Source of the DNA: Chryseobacterium indologenes
GTDB taxonomy: Bacteria; Bacteroidota; Bacteroidia; Flavobacteriales; Weeksellaceae
Assembly (NCBI GenBank): GCA_016025055.1
Contig: CP065590.1
Span: forward strand, 2,170,001-2,234,000
Length of the DNA: 64,000 nucleotides
Direction of reading: 5' to 3'
The notes under the pieces are model-generated. The model ran no database searches and had not been told where the DNA came from. It saw only the letters and a list, made by a program, of their open reading frames with translations. This document shows positions 29,086 to 37,845 of the stretch, piece after piece (positions within the stretch are counted from its first letter, which is position 1; each line of letters starts with the position of its first letter). Both the position numbers and the translations under genes were made by a program.

Positions 29086-30000
29086 ATGAAACTAAACATT
29101 AAAAACGAAACGGGGAGGCTGAAGTCAGTAGTTCTAGGCCAGCCTAATTCACTGGGACCGGTTCCCACGCTAGAGGAAAGTTATGACGCCAAGTCATATT
29201 ACTCAATCGAACACAACATTTATCCTAAAGAAGCGGATATCATCAATGAGATGAATGCTTTTGAAGCAGTTTTAAAAAAATATAACGTTGAAGTGCTTCG
29301 TCCAAGTATTATCCAGGATTACAATCAGGTTTTTTCAAGAGATGTAGCCTTCGTTATTGATGATAAAATGATTATTTCCAACGTGATCGCCGACAGAGCA
29401 GACGAACAGGAAGCATACAAAAGTGTTTTTGAAAAAGTGGCCTGGAGAAAAATTATCAATCTTCCGGAAACAGCACATATCGAAGGCGGAGATGTCATTG
29501 TATGGAACGATTTTCTTTTTATAGGAACTTGCTTCAGCGAAGACTACAGAAACTATAAAACGGCCAGAACCAACGAATATGCGATCGAAATTTTAAAAGA
29601 ATATTTTCCCAAGAAAAGAATCATTGATCTTGAACTAAAGAAGAATGACAAAGTTCCTTTTGAAGGTATTCTTCATCTTGACTGTACTTTCAATCCTGTT
29701 GGTGAAGACAAATGTATTATCTATAAAAACGGATTTGTTGATGAAAGTGATTACCGATTAATTATTGATATTTTCGGAGAAGAAAACTGTTTCCATATCA
29801 ATGATGAAGAAATGTTTGAAATGTTCCCGAATATTTTCTCTATTTCCCCTGAAGTAGTTGTTTCAGACAAAGCATTTACAAGAATGAACAACCATTTAAG
29901 AAACGAGTGGGGAATGACCGTTGAAGAAATCCCGTACAGAGAAATTTCTAAAATGGGAGGATTGCTGAGATGTTCCACAATGCCTCTGGTGAGAGAGTAG
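29086..30000 (+). CDS. Dimethylarginine dimethylaminohydrolase / arginine deiminase family enzyme
   Basis: 304-residue cytosolic guanidine-modifying hydrolase. The active-site triad is visible: HIEGGDVIVW for the acidic substrate contact, the His in LHLDCTFNP, and the nucleophilic Cys in LLRCSTMPL near the C-terminus. The substrate could be arginine or a methylated arginine, giving citrulline. The next intact gene is a CtlX-like enzyme, so a role in arginine to citrulline to ornithine is likely; this is inference. Confidence 0.85.
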   Translation: MKLNIKNETGRLKSVVLGQPNSLGPVPTLEESYDAKSYYSIEHNIYPKEADIINEMNAFEAVLKKYNVEVLRPSIIQDYNQVFSRDVAFVIDDKMIISNVIADRADEQEAYKSVFEKVAWRKIINLPETAHIEGGDVIVWNDFLFIGTCFSEDYRNYKTARTNEYAIEILKEYFPKKRIIDLELKKNDKVPFEGILHLDCTFNPVGEDKCIIYKNGFVDESDYRLIIDIFGEENCFHINDEEMFEMFPNIFSISPEVVVSDKAFTRMNNHLRNEWGMTVEEIPYREISKMGGLLRCSTMPLVRE

Positions 30001-30066
30001 CTGAGTTAGAGTGTCGAAGAGTTTTAGAGTGGGGGAAAGGAGTTGTCTAATATTAACTGATAAATT

Positions 30067-30455
30067 ATGTCAACAATTTAATTTCATCAGGATTTAAAAG
30101 TCTATCAAAGGTCTTTTGAAACAGCACAACAAATTGATAAACTCTCAATTTTTTCCCAAAGTAGAATTATACACTTTAAAAGTAGAATTATACTCTTTAA
30201 CAGATCAGATCAGGAGATCATCAAGATCAGTTTTGGCGAATATAAGTGAAGCTTGGAGAAAAAGATTCAGAGGGTGAAGCAAGAGAAACTCAGACATGGC
30301 TCCAATTTGCATATGCTTGCTGTCACATTAATGAAGAGCAATATAATGATTCACACAGACAATATAATCAAATAATAGGAATGTTAGTAAATATGACGGG
30401 TCAGTCAGAAAAATGGTGTTCATTCTCATCAATTAAAAAAGATGACGAGAATTGA
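30067..30455 (+). pseudogene. Degraded four-helix-bundle (23S rRNA IVS-type) gene
   Basis: Pieces of one protein appear in different frames: FHQDLKVYQRSFETAQQI, then LTDQIRRSSRSVLANISEAW, then GEARETQTWLQFAYACCHIN to the end at 30455. There is an early stop after four codons from the ATG at 30067, a frameshift near 30155, a frameshift near 30272, and a 21-nt tandem duplication (GTAGAATTATAC at 30161 and 30182). Several independent lesions mean real decay rather than a base-call error. It splits the DDAH-like and CtlX-like genes. Confidence 0.75.
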
Positions 30456-30508
30456 TAGTAAATCATATCTCAGACTCTCAAATACTAGCACCCTCAAACT
30501 AAATAAAA

Positions 30509-31432
30509 ATGCAAACAACAGATACCGTATTAATGATAGAGCCGATAGCATTCGGTTACAACGCAGAAACTGCAGAAAATAATTATTTTCAGGTTGAACA
30601 GACAGGTTCAGATATTCAGTCAAAGGCATTGGCAGAGTTCAATACTTTTGTAGGAAAGCTGAGAAGTAAAGGGATTAATGTGATCAGTATAAAAGACACA
30701 TTAGATCCCCATACTCCGGATTCTATTTTTCCCAACAACTGGGTGAGCTTTCACAAAGATGGAAAAGTTGTTTTATATCCGATGTTTGCTTCCAACAGGA
30801 GAGTGGAAAGAAGGGATGATATTATTGAAACCATCAAAGCACAAGGGTTTGAAGTCGCTGAAATTGATGATTGGTCCTTTCCTGAGACCCAAGGGCATTT
30901 TCTTGAAGGTACGGGAAGTATGATCTTCGATCACGATAACAAAATAGCATATGGTTCAATTTCTCTGAGATTAGACGAAAATTTATTCAGAGAATTCTGT
31001 GCAAAATATAATTTTACACCGGTCGTTTTCCATTCTTTTCAGACAGTAGGAGCAGAAAGACTTCCCATTTATCACACCAATGTCATGATGTGTGTCGCAG
31101 ACAAGTTTGTCGTAATCTGCCTTGACTGTATTGATGATGAGTTGGAAAGAGAGAAGGTGATTGAAACCATCAAAAACTCAGGAAAAGAAATCATAGAAAT
31201 CTCCGAAGAACAGATGCAGCAGTTTGCAGGAAATATGCTTCAGGTTCAGAATAAAGACGGCGAAAAATTCCTGGTAATGAGCCAGACGGCATACCAGTCC
31301 TTAACGAAGGAACAGGTAGCAGCTGTTGAAAAATACTGCGAAATTATTTATTCAGATCTTAACACAATTGAAGTAAACGGAGGCGGAAGTGCAAGATGTA
31401 TGCTTGCTGAAGTGTTTCTGCCAAAAAAATAA
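30509..31432 (+). CDS. ctlX: CtlX-type amidinotransferase-family hydrolase (probable citrulline hydrolase)
   Basis: 307 residues of the guanidine-modifying superfamily. MIEPIAFGYNAETAENNYFQ at the start, FPNNWVSFH, EGTGSMIFDH, YHTNVMMCVAD and the Cys in GGGSARCMLAEVF match the CtlX subgroup. In Francisella the namesake is linked to citrulline use. Next to a DDAH-like enzyme it would complete a route to ornithine, the precursor of polyamines, and the next gene downstream is SpeD. The exact reaction is inferred. Confidence 0.8.
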   Translation: MQTTDTVLMIEPIAFGYNAETAENNYFQVEQTGSDIQSKALAEFNTFVGKLRSKGINVISIKDTLDPHTPDSIFPNNWVSFHKDGKVVLYPMFASNRRVERRDDIIETIKAQGFEVAEIDDWSFPETQGHFLEGTGSMIFDHDNKIAYGSISLRLDENLFREFCAKYNFTPVVFHSFQTVGAERLPIYHTNVMMCVADKFVVICLDCIDDELEREKVIETIKNSGKEIIEISEEQMQQFAGNMLQVQNKDGEKFLVMSQTAYQSLTKEQVAAVEKYCEIIYSDLNTIEVNGGGSARCMLAEVFLPKK

Positions 31433-31453
31433 TATATTTACGAAAAAAATTAA

Positions 31454-31813
31454 TTGAAACCATTATCAAGTAAAGGTTTACATATTCTTCTGACTTTGGA
31501 AACAGAGTCAGAAGATTTGTTATTAGACTGCAGTAAATTTCTGGAATTTACTAAAGAAATTCTGAAAATTCAAGACGTGGAGATTGTAGGAATTACCAAT
31601 CATATTTTTGACAATCAAAGTTTCACGGCTGCCATATGCCTTAAAGAATCTCATCTGTGCATTCACACATGGCCGGAATATAAACAACTGACTTTTGACG
31701 TTTTTCTGTGCAATTATACTCAGGATAACACATCAAAAGTTGAACGGATTGCTGATGACGTAATAAAATACTTCAAGGCAATTACTATCCAGGAACATAA
31801 AATTAATCGATAA
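31454..31813 (+). CDS. speD: S-adenosylmethionine decarboxylase proenzyme
   Basis: Pyruvoyl enzyme that makes decarboxylated S-adenosylmethionine, the aminopropyl donor. 119 residues from a TTG start; an in-frame stop lies directly upstream and no ATG is available. Self-cleavage should fall between Glu65 and Ser66 in LKESHLCIHTWPE, with Cys86 as the likely catalytic acid. It is 21 bp after ctlX and 2 bp before the DUF4178 gene, so it belongs to the operon that follows. Confidence 0.92.
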   Translation: MKPLSSKGLHILLTLETESEDLLLDCSKFLEFTKEILKIQDVEIVGITNHIFDNQSFTAAICLKESHLCIHTWPEYKQLTFDVFLCNYTQDNTSKVERIADDVIKYFKAITIQEHKINR

Positions 31814-31815
31814 GT

Positions 31816-33278
31816 ATGGATCATATTTGCCCCGTTTGTCATACAAACAATAATGATCTTGCCATTGATTTTGAGGTTAAAGAATTTGTTTGTAGTTATT
31901 GTGAGAACCTTATTGAAGTAGGAAAGTCTACACCGAAAAAACATATTAAAAAACCTGTGGAAAACGTTGCTCTTGAAATTGGAGACAAAGGTGAAATTTT
32001 TGGTACTGAATACTGGGTAATCAGTATTGTCATCAAAAAATATGGTTCAGATACTTTTTGGAGAGAATATGTATTAAAAGATAAAGATGGAAATGATGCC
32101 TTTCTTAGTGAGAGTGACGGACATTGGGTTTTCCTTCACCAACTCGATACTGCTTTCAAAGAATCTAAATTCCATGCTGAATTTGAAGGCAGAAAATACA
32201 GATGGTATGAAACAACTCCATGCACTACTTATGCAGCAACCGGATTTTTTGAAGATAAAATTGAGTTTGGTCTTACAACATATAAAGAATACGTGAACGG
32301 TACAGAAATGATTTCCATAGAACAGTCCGGGAATATAGCCCAATATTTCAAAGGAAATCATATTTCCAGAACTGAGATCAAAAAGGCCTTTGATGTAAAA
32401 GCTTTGCCATACCGTTCCGGAGTGGGAATCGTTCAGCCGTTTCCTTATAATGTAAGACAATGTATCAATATTATGAGTATTACAGCACTTCTGATATGCT
32501 TATTACAATTATATGTAGTGACATCAAGAAGTAATCATACTATTTTTGAAGAGACGATTAACTTTGTTGATGTTAATGATAAAGAGATGGTAAGCAAAAG
32601 TTTTAATCTTTCAGGTGGATCGGCTCCACTAAAGATAAATACTTTTTCAGCAGTGGATAACTCGTGGGCAAGTGTAATTATAAGCCTTGTCAATGAGAAA
32701 ACTAACGAAGTAACATATGCCTCTAAAGATATTGAGAAATATTCAGGTTTTGAAGATGGTGAAAGTTGGACGGAAGGAAGCCAAAATGAAACCTTTAATA
32801 TTTGTGGCGTGCCCCCGGGAAATTATCACTTTCTGGTTTCTGCAGAAAAAGAAGGAGGAATCATAGACCCTTTTAAATCCGGTTATCGCCCACAAAATGG
32901 AAATTTTTCAGTAATCCAGAATGAAACCGGGACTTACTTTTTACAAAATGATAAAGATAAAACAATTGTTACCTATCCGGAAAAGGATGCTTTAGAAAAG
33001 AAATACAGACAAGAACAGGTATACAGAATAACTTGCAGGAAGTTAAAAAACTTGATTCTATTCTGATCAATATGGTTCCGGATTATGGCTATCCGGGAAA
33101 ATATGAAGAACATGCTTCAGTAAGTATCAAAGCGACTTGGTTGCCGGTATCTTTCTGGAATTTTGGAATTGTTCTGGCATGTTTAATTGTATTCACTGTT
33201 CTAAGCTATGTGGGACAGCATATTTTTGAAACCAGCAAATGGAAAAATAGTTCCAATTCACCTTATCCCTCTACATAG
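31816..33278 (+). CDS. DUF4178-domain membrane protein with zinc-ribbon start (frameshift)
   Basis: An N-terminal zinc ribbon, CPVCHTN...CSYCENL at residues 4-39, precedes DUF4178-like beta repeats. The first membrane helix is near residue 220 (INIMSITALLICLLQLYVV). The frame breaks near 33027; one added A gives LQEVKKLDSILINMVPDYGY and continues to a second helix (WNFGIVLACLIVFTVLSYVG) and the stop at 33278. The corrected length is about 487 residues. DUF4178 proteins commonly occur with SpeD and DUF350 genes, as here. Function is not known. Confidence 0.8.
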
Positions 33279-33281
33279 ACT

Positions 33282-33473
33282 ATGGAAAAGATACTTGATT
33301 ACATTAAAAACAATTGGAAACTGTTTATTATGGGAGGAGCTTTTCTCATCTGGTTTATCTATCTCACATTTTCAGGAAATCAGTTCTGTGATTGTATCAA
33401 AACGGAAAGCTATCGGGATGGTACTACAAAAAGCCATTCCAGAACTGGATATTACAGATTTTATCACAAATAA
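33282..33473 (+). CDS. Small single-pass membrane protein in the SpeD operon
   Basis: 63 residues: one hydrophobic helix at about 13-31 (LFIMGGAFLIWFIYLTFSG), then a polar tail with two Cys in NQFCDCIKTESYRDG. It lies 3 bp after the DUF4178 gene and 17 bp before the DUF350 gene. I do not recognise the family. Its tight placement makes it a real gene of this operon. Confidence 0.7.
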   Translation: MEKILDYIKNNWKLFIMGGAFLIWFIYLTFSGNQFCDCIKTESYRDGTTKSHSRTGYYRFYHK

Positions 33474-33490
33474 AAATATAAAAACAAACT

Positions 33491-33706
33491 ATGGACAATA
33501 TTAATGTATTACCTATAATTAACTCGATTCTTTATTCATTTTTGGGAATCGCCATTTTGCTGATTTGTTATTTCACTATTGAAAGGTTAACACCAGAGAA
33601 GACATGGCATGAAATTGCCCAGAATAAAAATATAGCATTGGCAATTGTCTTTGGAGCATTTATTATTGGAATTTCAATGATCATAAGCGCTGCAATTCAT
33701 GGATAA
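33491..33706 (+). CDS. DUF350 family membrane protein
   Basis: 71 residues with two membrane helices. The second half, NIALAIVFGAFIIGISMIIS, is the DUF350 signature region. DUF350 proteins recur beside DUF4178 and SpeD-type genes in many bacteria, and their role is unknown. The stop overlaps the next start by 8 bp, so translation is coupled. Confidence 0.85.
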   Translation: MDNINVLPIINSILYSFLGIAILLICYFTIERLTPEKTWHEIAQNKNIALAIVFGAFIIGISMIISAAIHG

Positions 33707-35213
33707 AAGGAGAATCCCTTTTGAGCTGCTTTTATTGTTTTCGGTATTTGTTATAGCTACTTGCGGGTTGATTTATGAGTTGGTGGCAGGTGCGCTGGCG
33801 AGCTATCTATTGGGAGACTCAGTTAAACAGTTTTCTTTCATCATCGGGGTTTACCTGTTTTCAATGGGCGTAGGTTCTTATCTTGCCAAATTTATAAAAG
33901 GAAATCTTATTGATAAATTTGTTGAGATCGAAATTCTGGTGGGAATTGTAGGAGGTATAAGCTCAGTAGTGCTATTCATTTTATTCAATGCAATGGCCCA
34001 TTTTGAGGCTGTTCTCTATCTTTTTGTTTTCTTTACAGGATGTTTGGTAGGTGTGGAGATTCCATTGCTGATGAATATTCTAAAAGATAGGATTGGCTTC
34101 AAAGATCTGGTTTCAAATGTTTTTGCATTTGATTATATCGGGGCACTTCTTGCGTCCATATTATTTCCGTTGGTTTTGATTCCTAATCTGGGGATTGTAA
34201 AAACACCACTGTTCTTTGGGCTGATTAATATTTCCATAGCCATATTTCTCTGTTTTTATCTTAAAAAAGAACTCTCAAAACCTATTTCTTTAAAAGTAAA
34301 GGCTATTGCTGCTTTCATTTTTCTTCTAGCTCTTTTTCTTTTTTCGGATAAGATTCTGTCTTATTCAGAGGAGAAACTATACGGGGAAAATGTAGTTTTT
34401 ACCAAAAGCTCACCTTATCAACGAATTGTTTTAACCAGGAACAATCGAGAATTCCGATTGTATTTGAATAATAATCTACAGTTTTCCTCCACAGATGAAT
34501 ATCGCTATCATGAAGCTTTGGTGCATCCTGTCATGTCTATGGCTAAAAATATCGATCAAATCCTGGTATTAGGTGGAGGAGATGGTTTTGCTGTTCGTGA
34601 AATCCTCAAATATAAAGATGTTAAAAAGATAAGTCTTGTTGACCTTGATGTTGATATGACCAGATTTTTCAAAGACAATGAGACCATGAGAAAGTTGAAT
34701 CAAAATTCTTTTTCTAATCCTAAAGTTGAGATCATCAACAAAGACGCCTATATTTGGGTTAAGGAAAATAAAAAGAAATTCGATGTCATTATCATAGACT
34801 TCCCAGATCCTTCCAACTACAGTTTAGGAAAACTCTATTCACTTCAGTTTTATAAAGAGCTTGAAAGGCTGACGACTCCGGAAACTAAAATTGTAGTTCA
34901 GACAACTTCACCTTATTTTGCTGCAAAGTCTTTCTGGTGTATTGAAAAAACTATAAATCAGATTTATCCTTTTACCTCGGCGTATCACACCTATGTGCCA
35001 TCATTTGGAGAATGGGGTTTTTCTATGGCTTCCTTTGAACCTGTTAATAATAAGATTTACAGAAGACTTTCCAACCTTAAATATTATGACTATAATTTTT
35101 CTCAGCTATCTTATTTTAGTAAAGATATGAAAGCTTCTGGAGTGGAAGTGAATCGTCTGGATAATCAGATACTAGTACGCTATTTTGATGAAGAGTGGGG
35201 AAAAGTTCAGTAG
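33699..35213 (+). CDS. Membrane-anchored spermidine-synthase-like aminopropyltransferase
   Basis: 504 residues. About seven membrane segments fill the first 230 residues. The C-terminal half is a Rossmann domain of the polyamine aminopropyltransferase type: VLGGGDGFAVREILKY, VDLDVDMTRFF, and DVIIIDFPDPSNYSLGKLYS, with the catalytic Asp region. In an operon with SpeD it would transfer an aminopropyl group from decarboxylated S-adenosylmethionine, with the active site next to the membrane. The acceptor is not evident; free putrescine is only one option. Confidence 0.88.
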   Translation: MDKRRIPFELLLLFSVFVIATCGLIYELVAGALASYLLGDSVKQFSFIIGVYLFSMGVGSYLAKFIKGNLIDKFVEIEILVGIVGGISSVVLFILFNAMAHFEAVLYLFVFFTGCLVGVEIPLLMNILKDRIGFKDLVSNVFAFDYIGALLASILFPLVLIPNLGIVKTPLFFGLINISIAIFLCFYLKKELSKPISLKVKAIAAFIFLLALFLFSDKILSYSEEKLYGENVVFTKSSPYQRIVLTRNNREFRLYLNNNLQFSSTDEYRYHEALVHPVMSMAKNIDQILVLGGGDGFAVREILKYKDVKKISLVDLDVDMTRFFKDNETMRKLNQNSFSNPKVEIINKDAYIWVKENKKKFDVIIIDFPDPSNYSLGKLYSLQFYKELERLTTPETKIVVQTTSPYFAAKSFWCIEKTINQIYPFTSAYHTYVPSFGEWGFSMASFEPVNNKIYRRLSNLKYYDYNFSQLSYFSKDMKASGVEVNRLDNQILVRYFDEEWGKVQ

Positions 35214-36777
35214 GAAAGACTTTCTTACAACAATAGCATTGGGAACTCTGATGCTTCCTTTTCTGCAATATTGTGGGAAGAAGATAAAATCCATAATGCT
35301 TACCATTACAGGAACCAGCCATGTTCTTGGTCATCGCTTGTGGGCTAAAGATTTTCCACAAGTTTCAGAAGTTATCCACAAAAAATATCTTATCGTGGGT
35401 GGTGGTATTTCGGGACTAGCGGCATCCAGATTTTTCCATCAGCATCTTGAAACTGATTTTCTTCTGTTGGAAATGGAAAATCATTTGGGTGGAAACTCAT
35501 CAAACGGACAAAATAAATATTCAAAATTTCCCTTAGGAGCCCATTATCTTCCATTACCCAATAAAGAAAATGAAGAGATTATTGACTTTTTAAAAGAATG
35601 CGGGATATATTATGGCGATGATGAAAACGGAGAACCAATACTGGATGAATATCAGATGACCTTCCCACAGCAGGAAAGATTGTTTTTCAGAAATTCCTGG
35701 CAGAATGATATTGTCCCTCAAAAAGGAATCTCATCGGCGACACAAAAGGAAATGGAGCGTTTCTTTAAAACGATGGAAAATTTTAAACAAAAAAAAGATC
35801 ACCTCGGAAAATATTGGTTTGCTATTCCTGTTCATGATTCTAGTAGAGGAGATGAGGTGGTACAGCTGGAAAAAATCTTTTTTAAAGACTGGCTGAAGGA
35901 AAATAAATATCAGTCCGAAGAACTTCTCTGGTTGCTGGATTATTCCTGCAGAGATGATTACGGATTGGGAATAGATTATGTTTCTGCCTGGGCAGGTATT
36001 CATTATTTTGCCGGAAGAAAGAACAACTGGAGCAAAATTTATAAAGACAAAGTATTTACGTGGCCGGAAGGTAATGCAAGACTGACAAAACATTTATCAA
36101 AATATGCTGAGGGGAAAAGTCTTTCCGGGCATTTGGTTTTTGATATTAAAATAGATGATAAGGTAGAAGTACAATGTTTTGATAGTGTTCAACAGAAGAC
36201 AAAAAAAATTATTGCTGAAAAAGTACTGTTTGCGACTCCTCAATTTGTCAACGAAAGAATATTTAATCACAAAAAAGCAGAGTCCTTCCAATATGTTCCA
36301 TGGCTGCTGACAACCATTACTCTCAAAAATGAATTTGGAGGAGATGAAGAGCTGGCATGGGACAATGTGATATATGGATCGTCAGGATTAGGTTATATTT
36401 ATGATCAGCATCAAAATATCAATCAGATTACCGGTGAAAAAGTGATTACGTATTACAAAAGCTTTTCAACTGATAACTGTAAAAAAGCCCGTAAACACTT
36501 ATATTCTATGAGGGAGGATGATATGAAAACTTTAGTTTTAAATGACTTAAAGAAAGCGCATCCATTGATAGAAGATTTTATTCTGGAAATGCAATTTCAC
36601 AAAATAGGACATGCTATGATTTCGCCTGTTCCCAATCAGATCTTTGGAGAAGAAGCTCAAGCAGCTAAAGAACGGATGGACGGTAAAGTATTTTTTGCCC
36701 ATTCCGATCTTTCAGGAATCTCTATTTTTGAAGAAGCTTTTTATCAGGGAATACGAACGGCAAAAGAGATGTTGTAA
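35188..36777 (+). CDS. FAD-dependent amine-oxidase-like protein, probably exported
   Basis: 529 residues from the ATG at 35188, overlapping the previous gene by 26 bp; an in-frame TTG is three bases upstream. The N-terminus (RKDFLTTIALGTLMLPFLQY then C) looks like a Tat-type or lipoprotein signal. The FAD-binding motif is YLIVGGGISGLAASRFF near residue 69, and a C-terminal FAD-contact stretch VFFAHSDLSGISIFEEAF closes the fold. It resembles the flavin amine oxidase group. Beside an aminopropyltransferase it could oxidise the aminopropylated product. Confidence 0.82.
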   Translation: MKSGEKFSRKDFLTTIALGTLMLPFLQYCGKKIKSIMLTITGTSHVLGHRLWAKDFPQVSEVIHKKYLIVGGGISGLAASRFFHQHLETDFLLLEMENHLGGNSSNGQNKYSKFPLGAHYLPLPNKENEEIIDFLKECGIYYGDDENGEPILDEYQMTFPQQERLFFRNSWQNDIVPQKGISSATQKEMERFFKTMENFKQKKDHLGKYWFAIPVHDSSRGDEVVQLEKIFFKDWLKENKYQSEELLWLLDYSCRDDYGLGIDYVSAWAGIHYFAGRKNNWSKIYKDKVFTWPEGNARLTKHLSKYAEGKSLSGHLVFDIKIDDKVEVQCFDSVQQKTKKIIAEKVLFATPQFVNERIFNHKKAESFQYVPWLLTTITLKNEFGGDEELAWDNVIYGSSGLGYIYDQHQNINQITGEKVITYYKSFSTDNCKKARKHLYSMREDDMKTLVLNDLKKAHPLIEDFILEMQFHKIGHAMISPVPNQIFGEEAQAAKERMDGKVFFAHSDLSGISIFEEAFYQGIRTAKEML

Positions 36778-36795
36778 AACTTATTGATAAAGAAT

Positions 36796-37818
36796 ATGAA
36801 ACAACCCTGGATACATAATGCAAAAACTGATTGGTGGTTTATTCTATCCCCACCATTTCTTGTCCTGTTGATTATTTTTCTTTTTCAGAAGCAGATTCAC
36901 GAGCTTGAAAAAACGTATTCTTTTTACACTTGGCTGTTGCTGATAGTTTTTGTGGATGTAGCTCATGTATATTCCACTTTATTTAAGACCTATTTTGTAA
37001 AAGCAGAAGTACAGAAAAGAAAACTGTTGTATTATGGTATTCCTCTTCTAAGTCTGGGATTGGGTATCCTTTTATTTCAGTTCGGAGATTTGGTATTCTG
37101 GTCTGTGCTTGCCTTCATTGCTGTATTTCATTTTATTCGGCAGCAATATGGTTTCGTAAGAGTATATGCGAGATTTGAACCTGGTAACTGGAGTAAAAAA
37201 ACAGATGAAATAGCCGTATATGCTGCTACAATTTTTCCCATGTTGTATTGGTTTAAAACGCCACGTTCTTTTACTTGGTTTGTGAACAGCGAATTTGACT
37301 GGTTCAAAAAGTTACCTGACTATCTTGGTGTAGTCACTGGTCTATATATCTTGATACTGGTCGTCTGGATCATAAAAATAATAATGGAAGGAGTAAAAAC
37401 AAGAAATATTAATATTCCTAAAATTACCCTTATTGCCGGAACCTACTTTTCATGGTATTTCGGGATTGTTTACTTTAATAATGATCTCCTTTTCACTCTT
37501 CTGAATGTAGTTTCCCATGGTATTCCCTATATCGCATTGATTTATATCCGTGAAATTAAACAGAAAGACTGCTCACTTTTCTGGTTGCCTGCGCTGAGGT
37601 CTGCTTCCGGGATATTCATATTCATCGGAATTATCCTGTTATTTGCATTACTCGAAGAATTCCTATGGGAAACATTGGTGTGGAATGAACATTTCTCACT
37701 AAACTTATATATTTCCGAAAATCTATTGGCATTTTTGATTCCTTTGCTGACTGTTCCGCAGTTTACTCATTATCTTCTGGATGGCTTTATCTGGAGAAAA
37801 CCCAAAAAAGTTAGCTAA
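36796..37818 (+). CDS. Multi-pass membrane protein with conserved-looking His, last gene of SpeD operon
   Basis: 340 residues from the ATG at 36796; a TTG at 36784 is a poorer start. About nine hydrophobic segments. His residues sit within or next to membrane helices: H57 in DVAHVYSTLF, H112 in FHFIRQQYGF, H241 in VVSHGIPYIAL and H325 in PQFTHYLLDGFIW. Membrane-embedded His clusters can bind metal, as in di-iron desaturases and hydroxylases, but I cannot assign a family. It is 18 bp after the FAD enzyme and likely co-transcribed. Confidence 0.75.
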   Translation: MKQPWIHNAKTDWWFILSPPFLVLLIIFLFQKQIHELEKTYSFYTWLLLIVFVDVAHVYSTLFKTYFVKAEVQKRKLLYYGIPLLSLGLGILLFQFGDLVFWSVLAFIAVFHFIRQQYGFVRVYARFEPGNWSKKTDEIAVYAATIFPMLYWFKTPRSFTWFVNSEFDWFKKLPDYLGVVTGLYILILVVWIIKIIMEGVKTRNINIPKITLIAGTYFSWYFGIVYFNNDLLFTLLNVVSHGIPYIALIYIREIKQKDCSLFWLPALRSASGIFIFIGIILLFALLEEFLWETLVWNEHFSLNLYISENLLAFLIPLLTVPQFTHYLLDGFIWRKPKKVS

Positions 37819-37845
37819 CTTTGCCTTAATCTTTAAAATCTAAAA

